Positions 1 to 8,000 of a DNA stretch of 20,062 nucleotides are shown here, piece by piece. The stretch is taken from NCBI GenBank assembly GCA_001247695.2, contig LGRX02033548.1:1-20062 (forward strand), read 5' to 3'. Made by a program: the position numbers and the translations under genes. Origin of the DNA: Cymbomonas tetramitiformis. Lineage: Eukaryota; Chlorophyta; Pyramimonadophyceae; Pyramimonadales; Pyramimonadaceae. Position 1 is the first letter of the stretch, and each line of letters opens with the position of its first letter. The notes under the pieces are model-generated. The model saw only the letters and a program-made list of their open reading frames with translations. It searched no databases and had not been told where the DNA came from.

Positions 1-31
1 TACAGTGGGGGGGGGGATTGTCTTCCCCGTG
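1..31. repeat. G-run terminal motif, left copy
   Basis: The window opens with TACAGT, a run of ten G, then ATTGTCTTCCCCGTG. The same motif, with eight G, recurs at 2330-2358 beyond the other side of the Gag-like gene. Similarity stops abruptly on the right of this copy, and its left side is cut by the window edge. The pair may mark long terminal repeats or a polypurine-tract/LTR junction of the minus-strand element; which one cannot be decided here. Confidence 0.55.
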
Positions 32-192
32 ACACCACCTCACCCCGAAGGTGTGAGTGGCAATGTCAGAGTCAACAAACCCTAAGTCCTAAACCCAATG
101 TCACTTAATGTAAGAGTCCAACGGACCACTAGAGCACAGCTAGCAGCTAGCAAGCAAGCGGCGGCTAACTCTAAAGTGAACACGGTGCAAGT

Positions 193-1842
193 TCAGGCAC
201 GGTCTGCTGTCGGTTGATCGGTTGAGGAGCTCCCGACGATTGGCGGGATCCACGGCTTCGAACGGAAAGCCGGCCACTCTTCATCTTCGGGGTCGGCGAA
301 GCCCAGCATGGCGATGGGCTCCATCTCAAAGGAGAAGTCCTCGTCCGACGGGTGCTGCGCCATGCCGGCCGGATGCGGGTCCTCGGCCGGCGCGGTACCC
401 CCATGGGGTTCCGCCAAAGGCGGGTGATCGAGGTGCGGAGGTGGGTCGGGCAGAGGAGCGACGAACGTCATGGCAGACGCATCCAACGGCGGATCAGGCT
501 GCTCCTCCGACACCACCAGAGCGTGGGCGGCGGCACCGTCCGCCCGGTGAATGGCAGCAAGGGCGGCGGCAAATGCCTGCGGAGACGGACGAGTGCCCGC
601 TAGAAGCGCCGAGTCAGGGGTGCGGCCGGGATTGAAGGCCTCCCTGCACGTGAAAGGGCAATTGCCCTTCGTCTCGGGGTGGCCGTCTGTCAGCCCCCAG
701 AGACGGAAGCAGAGGATGCATGGGAAGCCGACCCCCTTCCAGCGCTTCACGAGAGCGGTGGGCGGCTCCGCCCGCCACTCACCAACGGGTTTGACGGAAT
801 AGGCGGGGGTGCGATCGAAGGTCACGGCGTTGAAGGCGGGCTTCTTCGCCCGGTACCCACCACCACCACCACCACCACCGGGCGGCGCAACAGGGTCCGT
901 GTCGGTGGCGAGGGTGGCGAATGCGTGCTCTTCCCTCCACACCGTGCGCAATCGGAGGCACAATGTGGAAAAGGAGAAAGGCGTACCACCACGGAGTTCG
1001 CGGATGACGTTGATGTACAACGGGGTGACGAAGGGGGAGTGTTTGTCGGAGGTGGCCAAGATGTGCCAGAGGTCCTTGACACGCTTGGCCTCGCTGTAGT
1101 CGGGGTTAATACGGGCGTGCTTGTCGCCCAAGGTGCGGATGGCGGTGAGTTGAGGGGCGGGGTCGTCGTTTTCATCGATGACGGTTGAACGCATTTTGAC
1201 CCAAAAACGGTCGGTGTCGGAGTCGGGGACGCCCTCGACCTCGTACCGAAGGCGCTGAAGGATGTAGCGCCCGTCCCCAGGGTGGGAACGAGCCGCTTCG
1301 GAGTACAGTGCCAAGGCAGTACCCCGAAGCACGATGGGGAGGATGGTGAAGATGATCTCGTTGAGGACGACGTGGTAGAAGTCATAGTCGTGCTCGAGGT
1401 CGAGGAGCTTGGAGAATTCCGGGAAGGACACCGGAAAAAGCACATGACGGAGTGCAGCAAGGAGGGCGGCGAAGTCAGCGTCGGCAGCATCGTTGTCGAA
1501 GGTGAAGCCATTTTTAGGGTTGAACCCTCCAGGGCGCAAAACGGTGATGATGTCGGTGGAGTACGTGAAGGCGTAAGACAACTGCTCCAAGTACTCCTCC
1601 TCCCGCCCCTCCTCCACAGGAGTGGAGGAGAGGACTGACGGGTCGTTGAAGAACATGATTGGGGTCGGCGATAGCCGCAGCGATGATGGACGTGACCTTA
1701 AGGAGGCGGTGGATACAATCCTCCTCGGTCGCGTTGGGCTTGGTGTGGAAGTGCCGGGCCCAGGAGACGGCGAAGGCGTGGCGCTAGCACGCCTCGCGGA
1801 ACGGAGAGCCTCTGCAAGACTTGATTGGCGCTGCTGAGACAT
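193..1842 (-). CDS. Gag-like protein of a Copia-type retroelement
   Basis: A 549-residue ORF. Residues 1-60 are rich in Ser, Pro and Arg. Residues of about 70-320 look like a retrotransposon capsid region, with helices and a segment reading GTALALYSEA, RFWVKMRS and ARINPDYSEAKRVKDLW. A run of nine Gly follows, then a zinc-knuckle-like cluster C-x2-C-x9-H-x6-C (CILC...H...C), longer than the usual CX2CX4HX4C. The C-terminus is acidic and Pro-rich. Capsid assembly and RNA binding are known for such proteins; the family call is by overall look. The ATG at 1842 is the first in the frame and the stop is TGA at 193-195. Only 192 bases separate the stop from the window edge, and no protease, integrase or reverse transcriptase is visible. 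This is either a Gag-only non-autonomous element or one continuing to the left. Plus-strand ORFs over this stretch are shadows. Confidence 0.6.
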   Translation of the reverse strand: MSQQRQSSLAEALRSARRASATPSPSPGPGTSTPSPTRPRRIVSTASLRSRPSSLRLSPTPIMFFNDPSVLSSTPVEEGREEEYLEQLSYAFTYSTDIITVLRPGGFNPKNGFTFDNDAADADFAALLAALRHVLFPVSFPEFSKLLDLEHDYDFYHVVLNEIIFTILPIVLRGTALALYSEAARSHPGDGRYILQRLRYEVEGVPDSDTDRFWVKMRSTVIDENDDPAPQLTAIRTLGDKHARINPDYSEAKRVKDLWHILATSDKHSPFVTPLYINVIRELRGGTPFSFSTLCLRLRTVWREEHAFATLATDTDPVAPPGGGGGGGGYRAKKPAFNAVTFDRTPAYSVKPVGEWRAEPPTALVKRWKGVGFPCILCFRLWGLTDGHPETKGNCPFTCREAFNPGRTPDSALLAGTRPSPQAFAAALAAIHRADGAAAHALVVSEEQPDPPLDASAMTFVAPLPDPPPHLDHPPLAEPHGGTAPAEDPHPAGMAQHPSDEDFSFEMEPIAMLGFADPEDEEWPAFRSKPWIPPIVGSSSTDQPTADRA

Positions 1843-2329
1843 GTTGGGGAGGAAGTAGGCAGCCAGTTGGACGGTAAAAAGGATGTGTGACGGATAAAGA
1901 CTGCCAAATTTCGTAGACCACCAATCACAGACGGTAGGCGGTTACGAACGGAGGTGGGCGAAGACGGATTTACGGAGTTTGACGGAGTAGCCCACGGACG
2001 GAATCAAGACGGAAAGACGGAGGTAGAATCGGGAAAACCCGAAGCGAGTCGCAGCGAAGGTGAGCACCACTAAGCGTAAGTGGGTCGATAACCTGATGAA
2101 AAGGATGATCGAAGCATATATATATAAGTGACGGATAAATATATATATGCAAACAGGCACAGAAAAGCACAGTGAAGCAGTGCTCAAGACGGTGATAGCA
2201 TAAACTGGAAAGATAGTCTTACTGGGAGGCTATCTAGGAAGGCAGCTAGGTCACGGTCACTGCCGATGACACTGTCACAGGTGACACACACAGCGAGGGG
2301 TGAAGCTAGGAGGAGAAGGCAGGCCCCCA
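1843..2329 (-). other. Leader/putative LTR region upstream of the Gag-like gene
   Basis: About 490 bases lie between the Gag start codon and the right copy of the G-run motif. The stretch contains TATATATATAAGTG-like AT runs near 2116-2148, which on the minus strand could serve as a TATA element upstream of the gene. No convincing ORF and no tRNA-complementary primer site was recognised. If the G-run motif belongs to a long terminal repeat, that repeat would lie here. Confidence 0.35.
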
Positions 2330-2358
2330 TACAGTGGGGGGGGATTGTCTTCCCCGTG
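2330..2358. repeat. G-run terminal motif, right copy
   Basis: TACAGT, eight G, then ATTGTCTTCCCCGTG, matching positions 1-31 except for G-run length. The flanks differ after the final GTG (CCGCTGG here, ACACCACC in the left copy). Offset between copies is about 2.33 kb. Confidence 0.55.
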
Positions 2359-2683
2359 CCGCTGGATGCTCGCCAAAGGCCTAAAACCCTGAACTTTCCA
2401 AGAACCGCAAAATAAACTCAAAATATTGGTATTTGGGGGGGTCAAAAATTTTGCAAAATTTTGACTCAAAATTTTGAGTCTCAAAATTTTCCAAAATTTT
2501 GAAATCAAGTCTGGTGATGGTGATATCTTTGCTTATATCGCCGATATAAGCGCTTATATCGCTGATATATGCGCTTATAGTTATTTAAGCAAAGACGCTT
2601 ATATCGGATATAATATAAGCGTGTTTTTTGCCTGATTTTCGACGCTTTTAGTTATATACCCATTGTCAATATAATCGGCTTAT
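2359..2683. repeat. AT-rich palindromic intergenic stretch (left flank of the transposon)
   Basis: The stretch holds reiterated CAAAATTTTG palindromes (about 2446-2505), then repeated TTATATCG / CGATATAAG inverted units (about 2520-2630). No gene is visible. The DNA on the far side of the transposon (4488-4700) is likewise AT-rich and built of GGTTATATAA-type units, so the transposon probably landed inside one AT-rich block. Confidence 0.6.
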
Positions 2684-2692
2684 ATACGCCAA
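2684..2692. repeat. Target-site duplication, left copy (9 bp)
   Basis: ATACGCCAA lies immediately outside the left terminal inverted repeat and is repeated exactly at 4479-4487, immediately outside the right one. The identity ends at both borders, so the duplication is exactly 9 bp. Confidence 0.9.
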
Positions 2693-2976
2693 GGGACAGG
2701 GTACGGGCGCTGGGAACTTTACTAAGTCACATGCTGACTGCATATCACGACTGCGTCTATCGCGTGAGAGACAGCGACACAGTGACCGCAATGAACCTCG
2801 CCGGCAGCAGACGGTGAACACATCGACATCGCGGACACCATTGCCGCTGCCGTTGCGTGACTACTTACTCGTTCTTCGTTGACCCATCCCAATCCGCAAT
2901 TGCATCGTAAAATTCTTCCCAGACAGCTACGCAATTTCATCAACGTTCCTCCGCCTCATGGGGCGAACGGTGCTGT
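2693..2976 (+). repeat. Left terminal inverted repeat
   Basis: About 284 bp, matching the reverse complement of 4195-4478 almost throughout. Similarity fades just after the GGGCGAACGGTG segment. The arm contains a 73-codon minus-strand ORF at 2722-2943, whose mirror copy sits in the other arm. Confidence 0.9.
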
Positions 2977-3074
2977 GACTGTTGTGAGCTCTTCCCGTTT
3001 GTGCGGGATACTCACATTTATTCCATGGCATATTTCATATGAAATATACACGCATAAGCACGAAGGCATCGGCC

Positions 3075-3110
3075 ACGCATCTTTGAAACTAACGAGTTTC
3101 AAAGATGCGT
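3075..3110. repeat. Perfect hairpin, 16-bp stem
   Basis: ACGCATCTTTGAAACT, a four-base loop AACG, then the exact reverse complement. A second, shorter hairpin (ATTTGGGT / ACCCAAAT around GCGCAT) follows at about 3119-3140. Both lie in the transposon interior, ahead of the tandem array. Confidence 0.8.
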
Positions 3111-3269
3111 CTTTTGTCATTTGGGTGCGCATACCCAAATAACAAATCAGCCGAGCGCTTCCCGTTGGCGTGGGGTATCCAACGCTTGAAAGTTGAATAT
3201 TCATTATAATATGAGTTAGCATGCGAGGTTGCAAAGGCATCGGGACAGAATCTACGAAACTGTCCTATC

Positions 3270-4190
3270 CCTTTGCCTTTGGGTTTGGGTTCGAACGTAC
3301 CCCAAACCCAAAGATGCCAAACAGCCGAGGGCTTCCCGTGCATCCTAGAGCACGAAACTTGGCATACATACTGCCAAGATACATATCTTTAAGTTACCTG
3401 AAGCTCAAGGCTTCAAGTTACTTGTGCGCGAAACACGCAACTTATTTCTAAGGCGGATGTTTTGGGTTTGGGTTTGGGTTCGAACCCAAACCCAAAGATG
3501 CCAAACAGCCGAGGGCTTCCCGTATGTCCTAGAGCACGAAACTTGGCACGTAAATATTGCCAAGATACATATCTTTAAGTTACCTGGAGCTCAAGGCTTC
3601 AAGTTACTTGTGCGCGAAACGCGCAACTTATTTCTAAGGCGGATGTTTTGGGTTTGGGTTTGGGTTCGAACCCAAACCCAAAGATGCCAAACAGCCGAGA
3701 GCTTCCCGTATGTCCTAGAGCACGAAACTTGGCATAAATACTGCCACGATACATATCGTTAAGTTACCTGAAGCTCAAGGCTTCAAGTTACTTGTGCGCG
3801 AAACGCGCAACTTATTTCTAAGGCGGATGTTTTGGGTTTGGGTTTGGGTTCGAGCCCAAACCCAAAGATGCCAAACAGCCGAGGGCTTCCCGTGCGTCCT
3901 AAAGCACGAAACTTGGCATAAATACTGCCACGATACATATCTTTAAGTTACCTGAAGCTCAAGGCTTCAAGTTACTTGTGCGCGAAACGCGCAATTTATT
4001 TCTAAGGCGGATGTTTTGGGTTTGGGTTTGGGTTCGAACCCAAACCCAAAGATGCCAAACAGCCGAGGGCTTCCCGTGCGTCCTAGAGCACGAAACTTGG
4101 CACACATACTGCCAAGAGATGCATCTTTAAGTTACCTGAAGCTCAAGGCTTCAAGTTACTTGTGCGCGAAACGCGCAATTTATTTCTAAG
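3270..4190. repeat. 184-bp tandem repeat array (about 5 copies)
   Basis: The landmark AGGCGGATGT recurs at 3451, 3637, 3821 and 4005, and a last AGGCAGA falls at 4189. Spacings are therefore 186, 184, 184 and 184. Each unit carries a TTTGGG-run palindrome centred on TTCGAA (for example a perfect 30-bp palindrome at 3467-3496), a conserved CAAACAGCCGAGGGCTTCCCGT block, a GAAGCTCAAGGCTTC hairpin and a GCGCGAAACGCGC hairpin. The first unit (from about 3270) is the most divergent. Short ORFs crossing the array are not credible genes. Confidence 0.85.
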
Positions 4191-4194
4191 GCAG

Positions 4195-4478
4195 ACAACA
4201 CCGTTCGCCCCATGAGGCGGAGGAACGTTGATGAAATTGCGTAGCTGTCTCGGAAGAATTTTGCGATGCAATTGCGGATTGGGATGGGTCAACGAAGAAC
4301 GAGTAAGTAGTCACGCAACGGCAGCGGCAATGGTGTCCGCGATGTCGATGTGTTCACCGTCTGCTGCCGGCGACGTTCATTGCGGTCACTGTGTCGCTGT
4401 CTCTCACGCGATAGACGCAGTCGTGATATGCAGTCAGCATGTGACTTAGTAAAGTTCCCAGCGCCCGTACCCTGTCCC
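4195..4478 (-). repeat. Right terminal inverted repeat
   Basis: Mirror copy of 2693-2976. The 73-codon ORF here (4228-4449, plus strand) differs from its mirror by one residue, Asp for Glu. It is probably a by-product of arm identity and not a gene. Confidence 0.9.
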
Positions 4479-4487
4479 ATACGCCAA
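4479..4487. repeat. Target-site duplication, right copy (9 bp)
   Basis: ATACGCCAA follows directly after the CCTGTCCC terminus and matches 2684-2692. Confidence 0.9.
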
Positions 4488-4710
4488 ACGATTATACAAC
4501 TGTCCACCCCTGGTTATTTGGGGTTATATAACCATATATAAACCTCAATATAAGGGTTATATAAGGGGTTATATAAGGTTATATAAGCCTAATTATAACC
4601 CTGATATAACCGTAACCCTTATATCGGGGGTTATAGTTATTGGGGGTTAAGTTATTGTTATATAACTATAACCCCAAAATCGGGCCTTTTTGGTGGGGTT
4701 ATATAACCCC
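4488..4710. repeat. AT-rich GGTTATATAA repeat block
   Basis: Degenerate, mutually complementary units of the type GGTTATATAA / TTATATAACC fill this stretch. They include GGGGTTATATAACCCC, a perfect palindrome at about 4696-4711. No ORF is visible. The block lies just upstream of the polycystin gene and could provide TATA-like sites, but no single one stands out. Confidence 0.6.
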
Positions 4711-4946
4711 ACAACCCTGGCCTCACTCTCAGGGAGGGTCTCTCTCAGGTCTCAGCTGGTCTCTCTATGTCTACCGTTTGTTTAACAAACTAGAAACTTG
4801 AAAGATTAGGTTCTCACCGCAGTCAAGATCAGAAGGTTTCACAATGTCGCATCCTGTAGAATTTTCTGTTATTACGTGATTAGTTTCATCAAATTAAGAA
4901 GGTGGTGCGAAAGCTCCGTCCTGATTTCCTCCTTAGCAACAACAAC
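4711..4946 (+). promoter_or_regulatory. Putative promoter/5' leader of the polycystin gene
   Basis: A CT-rich run (about 4731-4770) and a palindrome GTTTGTTTAACAAAC (about 4778-4792) precede a short leader. The leader ends in CAACAACAAC directly before the chosen ATG at 4947. The AAC-ATG-G context is a good eukaryotic start context. No core promoter element was identified with certainty. Confidence 0.35.
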
Positions 4947-5054
4947 ATGGCGGACGCGCATCGGAACTCGACCATATCAAACCCTGTGTTTGCAACCGAA
5001 AATGGCACTAGTGAACGGTCAAATGAAGATGAGGGGTGCGGAAGTCTGCATAAC
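4947..5054 (+). CDS. Polycystin gene exon 1 (putative start)
   Basis: ATG at 4947, then 36 codons (MADAHRNST...) of hydrophilic sequence ending in SLHN. The frame meets TGA soon after, so a donor is needed. AAC|GTGTTT at 5055 is the phase-0 choice that joins the acceptor at 5138. There is no homology to lean on; other starts are possible. Confidence 0.4.
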
Positions 5055-8000
5055 GTGTTTCGTTGAAAGCCTCATCCTTATGCCCTGTTTGCCGCCTCAC
5101 CCAACCCTGCTACAACCTCTTCATCTGGTAAATGACAGAGCGCTTTGCGTCTTAGAAAGCCTGCTTTTCGTGGCAGGGCAAACGACGAGGAGCGAATCCT
5201 TCAACCAATGTCTCCTCTGGCGAGGCTTCTCACGACAACTTTCAGCGATATGGAGCAAAGCTTTGAGAGTTCCCTTCAGGAGCAAGGGAACGGTATCAGC
5301 ACAGCAGATGTTGAACTGGTTCGGAAAAGCAACCCGGAGACTAACGGGAATGACTCCGTTACTGTAGGTTGGTGCTTTGTAATCCTAATCTTTTGAATTC
5401 GAAAACTTCGGGCTTCAAACCCTCCTGCCGGTCCAAATATCGGTCACGCTGGGGTTTCCTGCTTGTGCAAGCTCTTTTCCGCTTCAACCTTTGGTCCTTA
5501 AAGACACCCACATGCTGGTTTGCTTGCTGAAGTATTACCGAGAACCGAATGCTGGTTTAACCTTTCAATTGTAGAGGACAAATGAGAATTCATGTGACTG
5601 TGCTCTATAGAGGTGCTGTCCGATCCGAACCCGAGCCCGCGCGACGCGTCTTTCCTCCTGGGGAGGGCCCCGGCTGCGAAGGGCCCGGCCGTCAAGTTTG
5701 ACATGGCAGAGCCGTCTTCAACGCCAAAAAGCATGGCCTTGCGTGGAGTGAGCACTATGCAGTTTTCTCCCTCTGAAATCCAGCTCGCGCCAGACATCGC
5801 CCCGGCACCACCAATCACGCCGACGGTGCGGAAGCCACCCAGCCACTTTTCCCTTGATGACCTTCCGATCTTGAGCGTCTGCTTTCACAATGTATTCAGA
5901 CGTTTGATTCTTTCACTGCAGCCGGCACCGCCCGCCGCAAATCCACCGGCGAAACCCGCCGGCGGATCAGAGAAGGGAAACAGCGCTATCCCTGGCGAGC
6001 TCCGCTGGTGGAAGGAGCTGAACGGCAGCTGTACAGACGAACATCTTAAGGCTAAGGCGAAGGTGGGTTGCGTGCGCCACGCGCTGCGGAAGTTTAAGCT
6101 GTTATCTACTTTATGAATTCGGCTTCCGCGGCATACCCGCAACGTCTCTCCTCAAGCCGAGTCGAGTGAAAAGTCATTTTCTAGCTGCGAACGATGCCTT
6201 TCCCTTCTCTCTTACACGTGAACGGTGTCCGTGCAGTTTGATGACACCATCATGGATCGCTACTTTATCAACCGTATGAATGCCATGACCGAGATGCAGA
6301 TGCGCAAGTCGCAGAAAAAGGCGGTGCGCTCTTCGGCGTCTCGCGCTCCCCTCCTGCTCCTCACGAGTTCCCTATCTTTCCAATGACTTCGCATTTTTGG
6401 CACCTGTATGTCCCGTTCAATTGACCTTCAAAGGGATTGATTGCTGCAAACGCCTCCACGGCCGGGGCGCTCCTGTAGAAAAGAGAAAAGCTCGGACCTG
6501 GAGTTTTCTCAGGCACCAGGGTGAAACTCACCTCCCTCCACTTGGTCTGCTACCCCTATTTGCAAGGACATTCGTCCTGTCTGTTCATCACCTTCGAGTG
6601 CATTGCGGCTTTTTCCAAACTGTGGCTTAGTCGTGTGGTTTGAGACAGGCCTGGGACTTGCTGCTCTATGTGGTGGCCTGCATTATTTACCTCGTGTTCG
6701 TCGTCAAAGTCTTCAAGGTTCTGAATTGAGCCATCTGCCACCGCACCCATGAAACAACACACCGGCAAGCCCTCAGTCTTGTATACTTCAAAAGGCACGT
6801 CAGTGTGTCCCGCGAGGGGCGGCATTGCTGGCGGCGCAGGCGGCAGCGCGGTGTGTCCCGCGAGGGGCCGCATTGCTGGCGGCGCAGGCGGCAGCGCGGT
6901 GTGTCCCGGCCGCATTGCTGGCGGTGCAGGCGGCAGCGCGGTGTGTCCCGCGAGGGGCGGCATTGCTGGCGGCGCAGGCGGCAGCGCGGTGTGTCCCGCG
7001 AGGGCCGCATTGCTGGCGGCGCAGGCGGCAGCGCGGTGTGTCCGGCCGCATTGCTGGCGGTGCAGGCGGCAGCGCGGTGTGTCCCGCGAGGGGCCGCATT
7101 GCTGGCGGTGCAGGCGGCAGCGCGGTGTGTCCCGGCCGCATTGCTGGCGGCGCAGGCGGCAGCGCGGTGTGTCCCGCGAGGGGCCGCATTGCTGGCGGTG
7201 CAGGCGGCAGCGCGGTGTGTCCCGGCCGCATTGCTGGCGGTGCAGGCGGCAGCGCGGTTTGTCCCGCGAGGGGCCGCATTGCTGGCGGTGCAGGCGGCAG
7301 CGCGGTGTGTCCCGGCCGCATTGCTGGTGGTGCAGGCGGCAGCGCGGTGTGTCCCGCGAAGGGCCGCATTGCTGGCGGCGCAGGCGGCAGCGCGGTGTGT
7401 CCCGCGAAGGGCCGCATTGCTGGTGGTGCAGGCGGCAGCGCGGTGTGTCCCGCGATGGGCCGCATTGCTGGTGGTGCAGGCGGCAGCGCGGTGTGTCCCG
7501 CGAGGGGCGGCATTGCTGGCGATGCAGGCGGCAGCGCGGTGTGTCCCGCGAGGGGCCGCATTGCTGGCGGTGCAGGCGGCAGCGCGGTGTGTCCCGCGAA
7601 GGGCCGCATTGCTGGCGGCGCAGGCGGCAGCGCGGTGTGTCCCGGCCGCATTGCTGGTGGTGCAGGCGGCAGCGCGGTTTGTCCCGCGAGGGGCCGCATT
7701 GCTGGCGGTGCAGGCGGCAGCGCGGTGTGTGCCGGCCGCATCGCTGGCGGTGCAGGCGGCAGCGCGGTTTGTCCCGCGAGGGGCCGCATTGCTGGCGGTG
7801 CAGGCGGCAGCGCGGTGTGTCCCGGCCGCATTGCTGGTGGTGCAGGCGGCAGCGCGGTGTGTCCCGCGAAGGGCCGCATTGCTGGCGGCGCAGGCGGCAG
7901 CGCGGTGTGTCCCGCGAAGGGCCGCATTGCTGGTGGTGCAGGCGGCAGCGCGGTGTGTCCCGCGAAGGGCCGCATTGCTGGTGGCGCAGGCGGCAGCGCG

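Larger units (their letters stand above)
2693..4478. mobile_element. Non-autonomous DNA transposon, MULE-like (1786 bp)
   Basis: The element begins GGGACAGGGTACGGGCGC and ends with the reverse complement. Its terminal inverted repeats are about 284 bp long (2693-2976 and 4195-4478) with only scattered differences, and it is flanked by a perfect 9-bp target-site duplication. Long inverted repeats with a 9-bp duplication are the established signature of the Mutator superfamily. No transposase is encoded, so it would move only with help from a related element. The interior consists of perfect hairpins and about five 184-bp tandem repeats. The nearly identical arms suggest a fairly recent insertion or arm homogenisation. 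Confidence 0.85.

Noticed and set aside
3270..4190. TTTGGG runs as interstitial telomere repeats
   Set aside because: The plant/algal telomere is TTTAGGG or TTAGGG, and these runs are short arms of palindromes repeated every 184 bp.
5877..5921. A separate 45-bp intron in exon 3
   Set aside because: The acceptor is good but the donor GTCTGC is weak and the frame is open through it. Recorded as possible only.
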